A stretch of DNA of 64,000 nucleotides from Novosphingobium sp. HII-3 (lineage in GTDB: Bacteria > Pseudomonadota > Alphaproteobacteria > Sphingomonadales > Sphingomonadaceae), in assembly GCF_002916655.1 (NCBI RefSeq), contig NZ_PPSM01000014.1:434001-498000 (forward strand), read 5' to 3'. The notes under the pieces are model-generated. The model had not been told where the DNA came from. It ran no database searches and saw nothing but the letters and a program-made list of their open reading frames with translations. This document shows, piece after piece, positions 16,650 to 24,296 of the stretch (positions within the stretch are counted from its first letter, which is position 1; the number at the start of each line of letters is the position of its first letter). The position numbers and the translations under genes are program-made.

Positions 16650-18314
16650 GTGATTAACCAGGCGCTGCTCGACAGGGTGCAGAAGCAGGCGTGGTTCCAT
16701 AAGTATCCGCGTGGCTGGCCGTTCCTGCTGTTCCTGATCGCGAGCATAACGACGGCGGTATCGGTCATGGCGATCGAGCGCGCCGACAAGCAGACGCGCG
16801 CGGTTGAACTTGACCGCAGTCTCACCGAGGCGGCGTCCGCCCTTCAGCGCCGCATCACCGAGAACACCGCGCTCCTGCGCGCCGCCTCCGCCATGTTCGC
16901 CGGGCAGTCCTCCGTCAGCCGCCAGCAGTTCGCCGAACTCAGCAGCGAGCTGCAGGGTGATGGACGGCTCTATGGGTCGCTCGGAATGGGCTGGGCGCCG
17001 CTGGTGCGTGCCCGCGACATTCCCAATCTGGAAGAGCGGATCTACGAATCCGGCGTGCCGAACTACTTCGTTCATCCCCAGCCCGGCACCAAGCGGGATC
17101 TGGCGGTCCCCATCGTCTACCTCGAGCCCGAACACGGCAACGGCAACCAGCTGGCCTTCGGCTACGACATGTATTCGGAACCCGTGCGACGGGAGGCGAT
17201 CGACAAGGCGCGAAAGCTCGGCCGGCCGATCGTTTCGGGCAAGGTCGGGCTGATACAGGACCAGGAGGGGGAGGGTACGCCCGGCTTCCTGATCTATATG
17301 CCCGTCATCGCCATGGAACAGGGCCGCCGGGTCACCCGCGGTTTCGTCTATAGTCCGTTCCGCGCCGGAACCTTCCTCAAGTCCGCAAGCGAGCTGTACC
17401 GTGACGACAGTATCGACATGGCGATATATGACGACCATGTCGACAGCGAGACGCTCCTGGCGGAGCGCCGGGCGGAATCCGCCGACGGCCGCACGCTGGA
17501 GCGGCGCATCGATGTGGGCAGCCGCGTCTGGGTGGTGCAGGTCCGGGACCGCAAGTCCAACACCCTCTCGCCGCTGTCGCGCCTCACTCTGTTTTTCGGC
17601 GCGCTGGCCTCGCTGATGGTCATGGCGATCGGCCGCCTGATTACCAAGCGCGCGGCAGAGGATCGCATGGTGCTGGAGTGGCTGACGAGCCAGGCCTCGA
17701 TCCGCAACTCGCTGACGCGCGAACTCAATCACCGCGTGAAAAACACGCTCGCCAACGTCCTGTCGATCGCGGCGCTGACCCGGCGCCGCTCGCGCGACAT
17801 CGACGATTTCACCGAGAGCCTGACCGCACGCATCCGCGCGCTGTCCGCCACGCACGATCTGCTCTCGCAGTCCGACTGGGGCAACGCGGCGCTCGGTGAC
17901 ATCGTGCAGTCCGAACTGGCCCCTTACATGGACGGCAATGAAAGCCACGTCTCGATGTCCGGGCCGACGATCAAGCTGGCCCCGAACGATGCGATGTCGC
18001 TGGGCCTCGCCATTCATGAACTGGCGACCAATGCGGCCAAGTACGGCGCCCTCAGCACCATCGAGGGGCGGATACACGTGAACTGGCAGCTGCTCTCGCC
18101 CGACCTCGCCGAACTCCACTGGCGCGAAGAGGGCGGCCCGCCCGTGTCCGAACCGAGCAAGCGCGGCTTCGGGCGCGACCTGATCGAGAAGATCGTCGCG
18201 CACGAACTGAAATCCGAAGTCGACCTGCGGTTCGAGCCGGGCGGCGTCGAATGCCGGCTCAAGGTTCCCGTGCGCGCCTCGCGCGAGTTCGTGCTGCGCA
18301 ACGAGCGCAAGTGA
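16650..18314 (+). CDS. CHASE-domain HWE histidine kinase (PhyK-like)
   Basis: A 554-residue membrane sensor kinase: first membrane helix about residues 26-45, a periplasmic CHASE domain about 80-230 (GSLGMGWAPLVRARD ... FGYDMYSEPVRREA), second helix about 305-325, then an HWE/HisKA_2 dimerisation domain with H361 in ELNHRVKN and an ATPase domain with HELATNAAKYGALS and LHWREEGG. It is divergent from nepR-ecfG and next to phyR, the usual position of the PhyR kinase (PhyK/PakF type). The GTG start follows AGGA. Input ligand unknown. Confidence 0.9.
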   Translation: MINQALLDRVQKQAWFHKYPRGWPFLLFLIASITTAVSVMAIERADKQTRAVELDRSLTEAASALQRRITENTALLRAASAMFAGQSSVSRQQFAELSSELQGDGRLYGSLGMGWAPLVRARDIPNLEERIYESGVPNYFVHPQPGTKRDLAVPIVYLEPEHGNGNQLAFGYDMYSEPVRREAIDKARKLGRPIVSGKVGLIQDQEGEGTPGFLIYMPVIAMEQGRRVTRGFVYSPFRAGTFLKSASELYRDDSIDMAIYDDHVDSETLLAERRAESADGRTLERRIDVGSRVWVVQVRDRKSNTLSPLSRLTLFFGALASLMVMAIGRLITKRAAEDRMVLEWLTSQASIRNSLTRELNHRVKNTLANVLSIAALTRRRSRDIDDFTESLTARIRALSATHDLLSQSDWGNAALGDIVQSELAPYMDGNESHVSMSGPTIKLAPNDAMSLGLAIHELATNAAKYGALSTIEGRIHVNWQLLSPDLAELHWREEGGPPVSEPSKRGFGRDLIEKIVAHELKSEVDLRFEPGGVECRLKVPVRASREFVLRNERK

Positions 18315-18696
18315 CACCCGCCGCCGACAGGCGGCCGGATCCGTCCCTCCCTTCAGCGATGGCTGAAGCGTGCCGTTGCAACTCCGGGACGCTTTGAGGG
18401 GTAGAAGAAGGGACGCGGGCAATCTGCCGCCAGGTCGACTGGCATGTTCGCGCTCGCCGCTGCTCGCGCCATGGGCGGGCAGGTCGTCTGGCAGGAAGAC
18501 CTCTGGGGCAGTCTGTTTTTGAGGTGCCGATCTGCGCAACGGCGGTGCGCCGGAACGGCTTCGCCCCGCAGGTTCCCGGCTTCGAGCCGGTCAGCGGGTC
18601 CGAGTCAGTCCCGGACAGGAAGCGGCGATAGCCCGGGCGAGGCCCGCCCCGCCACCGCTCCGGTGAGGAGCGGCGACGAGCGGGTGGCTTGCGGGA
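18315..18696. other. Gene-free gap between convergent phyK-like and phyR genes
   Basis: About 380 bp without a credible gene. It has a small hairpin CTTCAGC-GATG-GCTGAAG at 18351-18368 and G+C-rich dyads, but no T-tract terminator. GGAAC-N15-GTTCC at 18552-18576 resembles the local promoter element, but the spacing is wrong. Confidence 0.5.
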
Positions 18697-19491
18697 TCAG
18701 TCCTGCGGATGGGTGGAGTTGAAGAACAGAGCCTGGCTGATCGTCGCCCGGACGGTGGTTTCCTGGAACGGCTTCGTCACCAGATACGTGGGTTCAGGGC
18801 GTTCGCCGGTAAGCAGGCGTTCCGGATAGGCGGTGATGAAGATCACCGGAACCTCGCCGAACTTCAGCAGATCTTCGACCGCATCGATGCCGGAACTGCC
18901 GTCGGCCAGCTGGATGTCGGCAAGCACCAGCCCGGCGGGGTGACGCTCGAAGATTTCCAGCGCCTGCTTGCGCGTGGCGGCGGTGCCGACGACGGTATGG
19001 CCGAGATCGGTGACGAGGCCTTCCAGCTGCATCGAGATCAGCGGTTCATCCTCGATGATGAGGACGCGCGTGGTGCTTTCGCCTTCGATCTCGCGGATGG
19101 CCTGGCTCACCAGGGCGTCGACCTCCTCCACCTCGAGGCCAAGGATCGTCGCGGTGTCCTCGCGCGAGAATTCCTCGACCGTGGTGAGGAGCAGAGCCTG
19201 CCGGTGCGTGGGTGCTATGGTCGAGAGGCGTTCCTGGGCCGCTTGCTCGTGCGTGCCTGCGTCGATGTCGCCTGCCGGTTCCTCCACATGGCTGGTGGAC
19301 CAGATGCGGGTGAAGGCTTCGTAGAGCGCGGCGCGGCTGCGGGCTATGGCATCGCGCAGCGAACGGTCGGCCAGCGCGGCTTCCAGCGTCGCGCGGACAT
19401 AGGCGTCGCCCGAGTGCTGCGAGCCTGTAAGGGCGCGCGCATAGCGGCGCAGGTAAGGCAGCTGGATCGCGATCTGATCAGAGACGGACAT
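18697..19491 (-). CDS. phyR: PhyR response regulator (anti-anti-sigma factor)
   Basis: A 264-residue PhyR: an N-terminal sigma-like domain (about 1-135; LPYLRRYARALTGS, then a region-4-like RQALLLTTVEEFSREDTATILG) and a C-terminal receiver domain with acidic pocket EDE (147-149), phosphoacceptor D192, T220 and K240. When phosphorylated, the sigma-like domain binds NepR and frees EcfG. It is transcribed from a minus-strand EcfG-type promoter in the element at 19637-19663, giving positive feedback. Confidence 0.95.
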   Translation of the reverse strand: MSVSDQIAIQLPYLRRYARALTGSQHSGDAYVRATLEAALADRSLRDAIARSRAALYEAFTRIWSTSHVEEPAGDIDAGTHEQAAQERLSTIAPTHRQALLLTTVEEFSREDTATILGLEVEEVDALVSQAIREIEGESTTRVLIIEDEPLISMQLEGLVTDLGHTVVGTAATRKQALEIFERHPAGLVLADIQLADGSSGIDAVEDLLKFGEVPVIFITAYPERLLTGERPEPTYLVTKPFQETTVRATISQALFFNSTHPQD

Positions 19492-19636
19492 TCAAGTTCC
19501 TCAGGCCTAATGGGGAAGCGGGCTTCCCGATTGTACGTCGATAGGCGCCCTTGCGCCATAAGGCCGGTGTCGTTTGTCTGACTCCGTGGCGCGTTTAGGG
19601 CAACCGGAAAATTTTTCGCGGCAGGACGCTTTCCGG

Positions 19637-19663
19637 GGAACCAACGGCGGGCGACTACGTTCC
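19637..19663. promoter_or_regulatory. Symmetric bidirectional EcfG promoter (phyR / small RNA)
   Basis: GGAAC (19637-19641), N17, GTTCC (19659-19663). Plus strand: GGAAC-N16-CGTT, a perfect consensus match, placed to start the small RNA at about 19668. Minus strand: GGAAC-N16-GGTT toward phyR. Confidence 0.75.
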
Positions 19664-19667
19664 CACT

Positions 19668-19767
19668 GTATCACCACTGGCTCCCCCACCCCCCCCCGCA
19701 AACCAGTGGTGATCCGATCCCGGAGGCCCCGCTCACCTTCAAAGGTGGACGGGGCCTCAATTTTTTT
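19668..19767 (+). ncRNA. GsrN-like general-stress small RNA (predicted)
   Basis: A predicted ~100-nt RNA. It has a perfect EcfG promoter upstream, no good reading frame, and two strong hairpins. The first is ATCACCACTGG (19670-19680) paired with CCAGTGGTGAT (19703-19713), 11 bp, enclosing a 22-nt loop that is almost all cytosine (19681-19702). The second is GAGGCCCCG/CGGGGCCTC (19723-19731, 19750-19758) with an inner CACCT-TCAA-AGGTG stem, then seven T: an intrinsic terminator. Caulobacter GsrN has the same plan (sigma-T promoter, exposed C-rich 5' loop, terminator 3' half) and homologues are reported near ecfG. The identity is inferred from structure and synteny. Confidence 0.65.
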
Positions 19768-19873
19768 AAAGGCCGGTTTGTTCCCGACCGGCGAGAAAAT
19801 TTGGCATCCGGTCCTTCGTTGCGCGCGATTCGCCGCAAATATGCGCATCCGTGGAACGAAGTGGCGCGGTCCG

Positions 19874-19899
19874 GGAACTAAATGACTTCGCGCGCCGTT
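19874..19899 (+). promoter_or_regulatory. EcfG promoter of the second ecfG-type gene
   Basis: GGAAC-N17-CGTT, an exact match to the EcfG consensus, 36 bp upstream of the sigma factor start at 19935. It is not symmetric, as expected for a one-directional promoter. Confidence 0.8.
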
Positions 19900-19934
19900 A
19901 GCTACCCACTGGTTTCTTATGGAGGGTAACCGCA

Positions 19935-20588
19935 ATGTCGACTCTGGTCGAAGCACGCGTCGAAGGGGTCCAGCCCGAACAAAAAGTCGCCCTGAGCGAT
20001 CGCGATTTTCGTCGGGCTCTCGCGGAGGTCGCCCCGCACCTGCGCGCTTTTGCGCGCGGCCTGTGCGGCTGCCGCGATCGCGCGGACGATCTGGCTCAGG
20101 AAGCCATGCTGCGCGCCTGGGCTGCTCGTGAGCGGTATGCCGCCGGCACCAATTTCAAGGCATGGACCTTCACCATCCTGCGCAACCACTTCTATTCCGA
20201 AGCGCGCCGCGCCCGCTTCCACGGCGAATATGACGAAGTGGCCGCCGAGCGCATCCTGCGCGCTGAAGCGAGCCAGGAAAGTGCCATCGAGCTGGCGGAC
20301 GTCCTGCGCGCTTTGACCGCCATTCCCGAGACCTATCGCGAAGCCCTCGTGCTGGTTGCCGCCGGCAATCTCTCGTACGAGGAAATCGCCGACATCTGCG
20401 GCATCGCTCTTGGCACTGTGAAGAGCCGGATCTGCCGGGCCCGCGCCATGCTGTCCAAGATCATCGAATCCGGCCAGCTTCCGGATTTCCGTCACAACTT
20501 CGTGCTCGGTGGTGAGGCTATCGACGCGTTCTTCGCCGAACTGGTGAAGATCGCCAACGTCGACGCCGACCAGAGCCTCGCGGCCTGA
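19935..20588 (+). CDS. EcfG-type ECF sigma factor, second paralogue
   Basis: A 217-residue ECF sigma factor closely resembling EcfG, with region 2 (HLRAFARGLCGCRDRADDLAQEAMLRAW, AWTFTILRNHFYSE) and region 4 (IPETYREALVLVAAGNLSYEEIADIC, GTVKSRICRAR), plus an extra C-terminal tail of about 30 residues. The ATG follows GGAGGG by 8 nt. A consensus EcfG promoter drives it, so it would amplify or diversify the response. Which of the two sigma factors NepR binds cannot be told from sequence. Confidence 0.92.
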   Translation: MSTLVEARVEGVQPEQKVALSDRDFRRALAEVAPHLRAFARGLCGCRDRADDLAQEAMLRAWAARERYAAGTNFKAWTFTILRNHFYSEARRARFHGEYDEVAAERILRAEASQESAIELADVLRALTAIPETYREALVLVAAGNLSYEEIADICGIALGTVKSRICRARAMLSKIIESGQLPDFRHNFVLGGEAIDAFFAELVKIANVDADQSLAA

Positions 20589-20603
20589 ACAGGAACTGCG
20601 TCC

Positions 20604-21020
20604 TTGGGTGTAGAGGCCAACGGCGCCGGAAAAGTCCTCATCGTCGAGGACGAATTCCTAGTTGCGCTGCAACTTGAAGACATACTGGCCGATGGCGGGC
20701 ACGCCGTCATCGGCACGGTTCCCGACATGGCGTCGCTCGGCAACCTGGGCGAGATACCGGACATCGCGCTGGTGGATCTCAACCTCCGGGACGGACTGAC
20801 AGGCCCAGCGATCGCGCGTGATCTTTCCGGCCGCTACGGCGTGCGGGTGATCTATGTCACCGCGAACCCCGGACAGATTGACACTCCCGCGCCGACTGCG
20901 GTCGGGATCGTTCAGAAGCCTTTCACGCGACAGGCCATCCTTTCCGCGATTTCGTACGCCCTCTCCGGTTGCCCGGAGACCGACCGGCCCAGGGAACTGG
21001 AACCGCTGCGGCACGCCTGA
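20604..21020 (+). CDS. Single-domain response regulator
   Basis: A 138-residue stand-alone receiver domain: acidic pocket EDE after VLIV, phosphoacceptor Asp in IALVDLNLRDG, Thr in VIYVTANPG and Lys in GIVQKPF. No output domain. The start is a TTG 15 nt after the sigma factor stop, so it is co-transcribed with it. Small receivers are used in sphingomonads as phosphate shuttles in the PhyR network; this one lacks the FATGUY motif of SdrG, so that equivalence is only a possibility. Confidence 0.82.
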   Translation: MGVEANGAGKVLIVEDEFLVALQLEDILADGGHAVIGTVPDMASLGNLGEIPDIALVDLNLRDGLTGPAIARDLSGRYGVRVIYVTANPGQIDTPAPTAVGIVQKPFTRQAILSAISYALSGCPETDRPRELEPLRHA

Positions 21021-21103
21021 GCGGTCCATATCCTTGAGAGAGCCGCGAGGCGGAGGGCAATGACGATGAAGAAGATTGAACACCCCGAGGCATCGGTTCG
21101 CGG

Positions 21104-21370
21104 ATGAGCGAGTTCGTCCTTCAGTGTCTGCAGTACTATGGCGCCGCCGCGGGAACCGTGGCGGCGCTCATCGTGTCGCTGGACCTTGGGCGGCGCTGGA
21201 CAGGGGCCGGGTTCGTGATCTTCGTCACCAGCTCCATCACGCTGATCGCCTGGGGTTTCCTCAGCGGTGAGGCGGAGGGGATCGGTGTGCAGAACATGGT
21301 CCTGTTCGTGATCAACTGCCTGGGCGTGTGGCGCTACCTTCTCTCCAAGCGACCTCGCCAAAACGCCTGA
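21104..21370 (+). CDS. Small membrane protein of unknown function
   Basis: An 88-residue protein with three likely membrane helices (AAAGTVAALIVSL; AGFVIFVTSSITLIAWGFL; NMVLFVINCLGVWRYLL) and a basic C-terminus. GAGG lies 14 nt upstream. It follows the response regulator on the same strand and is probably part of that stress transcript. I recognise no domain. Confidence 0.65.
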   Translation: MSEFVLQCLQYYGAAAGTVAALIVSLDLGRRWTGAGFVIFVTSSITLIAWGFLSGEAEGIGVQNMVLFVINCLGVWRYLLSKRPRQNA

Positions 21371-21403
21371 CGCCCGAAAGGCTTCAGGCGGGGCGCCGAT
21401 GCG

Positions 21404-21434
21404 AAAAGGGCGCGGTGGCATGGCCACCGCGCCC
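21404..21434 (-). terminator. Terminator of the stress protein 26-like gene
   Basis: On the minus strand, a 12-bp perfect stem (GGGCGCGGTGGC with its complement, 3-nt loop) is followed by TTTT. It also separates the convergent membrane protein gene. Confidence 0.75.
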
Positions 21435-21463
21435 CCGCTGCCCAGTCGCGGGTCCTAGAGGGT

Positions 21464-21928
21464 TCAGACCCGCCCGAGCGCGTGCTCTCCCGCGTCATGG
21501 TCCTTCATCGGCTTGCCGGTCATCAGCTTGAACGCGCCTTTCACGCCCATGTCGGAAGTCCAGACCTCGGAATCCTCGATGTCGAAACGCAGCATGAGGA
21601 CTGAGGGATCGTTCTTCCCTTCCGGGAACCACGCTTCCACGGAGTTGTCCCAGTGCTTGTCACGCACGGCAGGATCGGTTTCCTCGACCAGCGTGCCTTC
21701 GATGCAGGCGAAGACTTCGTGCCCTCGGGTCATCACCTGACCCATCGCCTTGCCGCCGCCGCCGATGCGGTTGTCGCGCTTGGCGAAGAACCAGATCGCG
21801 TGATGGGCGTCCTTGTCGAGCTGGGCCGTCATCGGCTCGGCGTGACCGGAAGCGCCTTGCAGCTTCATCATGATGAAGGGGCTGGCCTGGAATGACTTCC
21901 AGAAGTGCTCACGGATGTCCTTATCCAT
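21464..21928 (-). CDS. Pyridoxamine 5'-phosphate oxidase-like general stress protein
   Basis: A 154-residue split-barrel flavin-binding-fold protein of the general stress protein 26 type: FWKSFQASPFIMMKL start, AIWFFAKRDNRI strand, and VEAWFPEGKNDPSVLMLRFDIEDSEVWTS near the end. The ATG at 21928 has AAGGAGA at good spacing. A perfect EcfG promoter lies 34 bp upstream. Members bind FMN/FAD; the reaction is unknown. Confidence 0.88.
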   Translation of the reverse strand: MDKDIREHFWKSFQASPFIMMKLQGASGHAEPMTAQLDKDAHHAIWFFAKRDNRIGGGGKAMGQVMTRGHEVFACIEGTLVEETDPAVRDKHWDNSVEAWFPEGKNDPSVLMLRFDIEDSEVWTSDMGVKGAFKLMTGKPMKDHDAGEHALGRV

Positions 21929-21961
21929 GGTCCGTCTCCTTGTTGTGACTATCTGGGAGGC

Positions 21962-21987
21962 AACGCACCGCCTGGCCTCACTGTTCC
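21962..21987 (-). promoter_or_regulatory. EcfG promoter of the stress protein 26-like gene
   Basis: On the minus strand GGAAC-N17-CGTT, an exact EcfG consensus match (read as AACG at 21962-21965 and GTTCC at 21983-21987 on the plus strand). Confidence 0.8.
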
Positions 21988-22049
21988 CCCGTTCCGACGT
22001 GTCGCCCGGACGCGTTTTCCCGGCCGGCGCAAGACCGGCCGGGCAGGGC

Positions 22050-22532
22050 TCACTCGCGCGCGTCGCCGGGCAATTCCTTCTCGGCGATCTCGAGTTCCTT
22101 CGGCTTGCGGTTCTCGAAGATCTCCGCAAGCTTCCTCTCGGCGTCTTCCGAAAGGATTTTGGCGGCGGAGGGGAACATGTCCTCTTCCTCCTCGTCGATG
22201 TGGTGGAGGTAGCGGTGGCGCATCTCCTTGAACTTCGTCATCCATTCGGACGAAGCGGTGTCGATCTCCACCAGCTCGCCCAGGAAGTCGTCGATCTCCT
22301 TGTGCTCCGAGACGGAGTGCCGGGCCTCGTCGCGCAGTTCCGGGCAGCCGAGCATCGTGGCATAGAGGGATTCCTCCTCGGCGGCGGCGTGGGCCTGAAG
22401 CTCCTTGCGCAGCTCCTCGAAGAGAGTGGCGCGTTCCTCGCCCTTGGCCTCCGTCGCGCCCAGCTTCTCCAGAAGCGCGCGATGGGTGTCGTGATCGGCC
22501 TTGAGATCCCGGAAGATCTTCGCATCTGCCAT
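22050..22532 (-). CDS. Hemerythrin domain-containing protein
   Basis: A 160-residue four-helix protein with the HHE cation-binding pattern: DLKADHDTHRALLEKL, then AHAAAEEESLY, SEHKEIDDFLGEL and RYLHHIDEEEEDMF, giving the His/Glu ligands of a diiron site. Such proteins bind oxygen, NO or iron under stress. The ATG follows AGGAGC. The upstream element at 22569-22596 gives it an EcfG-type promoter. Confidence 0.88.
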   Translation of the reverse strand: MADAKIFRDLKADHDTHRALLEKLGATEAKGEERATLFEELRKELQAHAAAEEESLYATMLGCPELRDEARHSVSEHKEIDDFLGELVEIDTASSEWMTKFKEMRHRYLHHIDEEEEDMFPSAAKILSEDAERKLAEIFENRKPKELEIAEKELPGDARE

Positions 22533-22568
22533 GGTATGCTCCTGTGGATTGGTCTTGCCTTGCCTGAA

Positions 22569-22596
22569 GGAACGGTGCCGGGGGCTTCCGGTTTCC
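22569..22596. promoter_or_regulatory. Bidirectional EcfG-type element (hemerythrin / topIB)
   Basis: GGAAC (22569-22573), N17, then GTTTCC. Plus strand: GGAAC-N16-GGTT toward topoisomerase IB. Minus strand: GAAAC-N16-CGTT toward the hemerythrin gene, with one -35 mismatch caused by an extra T. A slightly degenerate version of the symmetric element seen three more times nearby. Confidence 0.55.
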
Positions 22597-22663
22597 TGAC
22601 GGCCCCGACAACCAGATCACCGGCCGCGCGTTGAACAGGGCAGGATCTTTCGGGAAAGCCGCA

Positions 22664-23665
22664 ATGCTGATGACGCGTTCCACGACACCGCGCCTCAAGT
22701 TCGCTGACGACAGCGCGCCGGGCATCGTTCGCAAACCGGTGCGCGGGAACAAATGGGCCTACTTCGACCCCGACGGCAAGCGCATTACCGAACGCGACGA
22801 GATCGACCGGCTCAACCGCATCGCCATGCCGCCCGCTTATGTAAACTGCTGGTTTTCACCGGATCCCGACGTGCATCTGCTGGCCACCGGGTACGATGCC
22901 AAGGGCCGCAAGCAGTACCGCTACCACCCCGACTGGCGCCAGTCGCGCGAGGAGATGAAGTTCGATCGCTGCATCGCTTTCGGAGAGGCGCTGCCAGCGG
23001 TGCGGGCGCGGGTGGCGGCCGACATCAAGTCGCGCGGGCTGACCCGGACGCGGGCGATCGCCTCCGTCGTCGCTCTGCTGGACACGGGCGCCATCCGCGT
23101 GGGTAACGAATGTTATGCAAAGGCCAACAAGAGCTTCGGTGCCACGACCCTGCGCAACCGTCATGCCAAGATCGAGCGCGGCACGCTGATGCTGCGCTTC
23201 AAGGGAAAGTCCGGCAAGCTGCACCAGATCACCTGCGACGATCCGGGGTTGGTGCGCTGCGTGCGCAAGATGCAGGACCTGCCCGGGCAGCACCTGTTCC
23301 AGTATGTCGACGAGGCGGGTGAGGCCGTTCCGGTCGACAGCCATGACGTCAACGAATACCTGGCCGAGACGATGGGGGCGGGCTTCACCGCCAAGCACTT
23401 TCGCACCTGGGCGGCGAGCACGCTGGCCTTTACGCTGCTGCACCGCAACCCGGGGCTTACGCTGAAGGCGATGCTGGACGAGGTGTCCCAGCGCCTCGGC
23501 AACACGCCGGCGATCGCCCGCAAGTCCTACATCCACCCCCTCGTCCTCGCGGCGGCAAAGGGGGGAGCGGACGCGCCGCAGCTGCCGGCCACCCTGCCGC
23601 GCAAGACGCGCTGGATGACACGCGAAGAGCGCGGCCTGCTGCTGTTCCTGGAGAAGAACGGCTGA
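22664..23665 (+). CDS. DNA topoisomerase IB
   Basis: A 333-residue bacterial (poxvirus-like) type IB topoisomerase that relaxes supercoils by nicking one strand through a 3'-phosphotyrosine. Active-site elements are visible: RTRAIASVVALLDTGAIRVGNECYA (catalytic Arg), the KGK loop in LRFKGKSGK, HFRTWAAS and the nucleophile Y289 in ARKSYIHP. The ATG at 22664 follows GGGAAAG; a second ATG lies two codons later, and a TTG at 22631 is in frame. Divergent from hemerythrin behind a shared EcfG-type element. Confidence 0.92.
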   Translation: MLMTRSTTPRLKFADDSAPGIVRKPVRGNKWAYFDPDGKRITERDEIDRLNRIAMPPAYVNCWFSPDPDVHLLATGYDAKGRKQYRYHPDWRQSREEMKFDRCIAFGEALPAVRARVAADIKSRGLTRTRAIASVVALLDTGAIRVGNECYAKANKSFGATTLRNRHAKIERGTLMLRFKGKSGKLHQITCDDPGLVRCVRKMQDLPGQHLFQYVDEAGEAVPVDSHDVNEYLAETMGAGFTAKHFRTWAASTLAFTLLHRNPGLTLKAMLDEVSQRLGNTPAIARKSYIHPLVLAAAKGGADAPQLPATLPRKTRWMTREERGLLLFLEKNG

Positions 23666-23746
23666 TCGGCGGGCGGGAACAGCGCTAAGGCAAACCTTGT
23701 GTCCGAGCGTGTTGGAAACCGGCTCCGGGCGCAGTATGGGCAGGGC

Positions 23747-24238
23747 ATGACCCAGGCACCCATTCTCGTCGTCACCACCGGCGGCACCATCGACAAGCAG
23801 TACTTCGACGCTCTCAGCGAATACCAGATCGCCGAGAGCGTCATCGACAAGATGCTCAAGACTTCACGCGTCGCGCACCCGTTCCGCGTCATCGAACTGC
23901 TGCGCAAGGACAGTCTCGAACTGACGGACGAGGACCGCGCCCTGATCGCCGCGACCATTGCCAACGCACCGGAAAGGCACGTCGTCATCACGCACGGGAC
24001 GGACACGATGACGGAAACGGCGGCGGCGCTCGCTGATATCGAAGGCAAGACGATCGTGCTGTGCGGCGCGCTGGCACCGGCCCGCTTCGCCGAAAGCGAC
24101 GCGGCGTTCAACCTTGGCATGGCGTTCGGCTGCTGCCAGTCCGCCAGCCCCGGCGTGTGGATCACCATGAGCGGCACCGTCTTTGACGGGCTGAAGGTTC
24201 GCAAGGACCGCGAGGCGGGCAAGTTCGTCGCCCGCTGA
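23747..24238 (+). CDS. Single-domain asparaginase-like protein
   Basis: A 163-residue protein equal to the N-terminal catalytic domain of type I/II L-asparaginases. It has the first nucleophile motif TTGGTIDK and the second HGTDTM, plus the GALAPARFAESDAAFNLG segment, but lacks the C-terminal domain (families are about 320 residues). Such short asparaginase-domain proteins occur widely in proteobacteria; whether they hydrolyse asparagine is unclear. A GTG at 23699 is an alternative start. Confidence 0.82.
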   Translation: MTQAPILVVTTGGTIDKQYFDALSEYQIAESVIDKMLKTSRVAHPFRVIELLRKDSLELTDEDRALIAATIANAPERHVVITHGTDTMTETAAALADIEGKTIVLCGALAPARFAESDAAFNLGMAFGCCQSASPGVWITMSGTVFDGLKVRKDREAGKFVAR

Positions 24239-24269
24239 CCGGCGCCTGCTGAAAGGCGCCTGCTGACTG

Positions 24270-24291
24270 GCGGGGGCCTCCGGGCCCCCGC
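24270..24291. terminator. Hairpin between asparaginase-like and bphP genes
   Basis: GCGGGGGCC-TCCG-GGCCCCCGC, 9 perfect base pairs between two convergent genes. It is preceded by a 12-bp direct repeat GGCGCCTGCTGA at 24241 and 24255. No T-tract. Confidence 0.55.
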
Positions 24292-24296
24292 GCAGG

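Noticed and set aside
18552..18576. GGAAC-N15-GTTCC resembling the symmetric EcfG element
   Set aside because: The spacing is 15 instead of 17, giving N14 between -35 and -10, and the gap lies between convergent genes.
19574..19885. 103-codon frame in the phyR-ecfG2 gap
   Set aside because: Basic low-complexity product with no ribosome site. It runs through the polyC loop and terminator of the predicted small RNA.
23677..23701. GGAAC upstream of the asparaginase-like gene
   Set aside because: No xGTT at 16 or 17 bp spacing.
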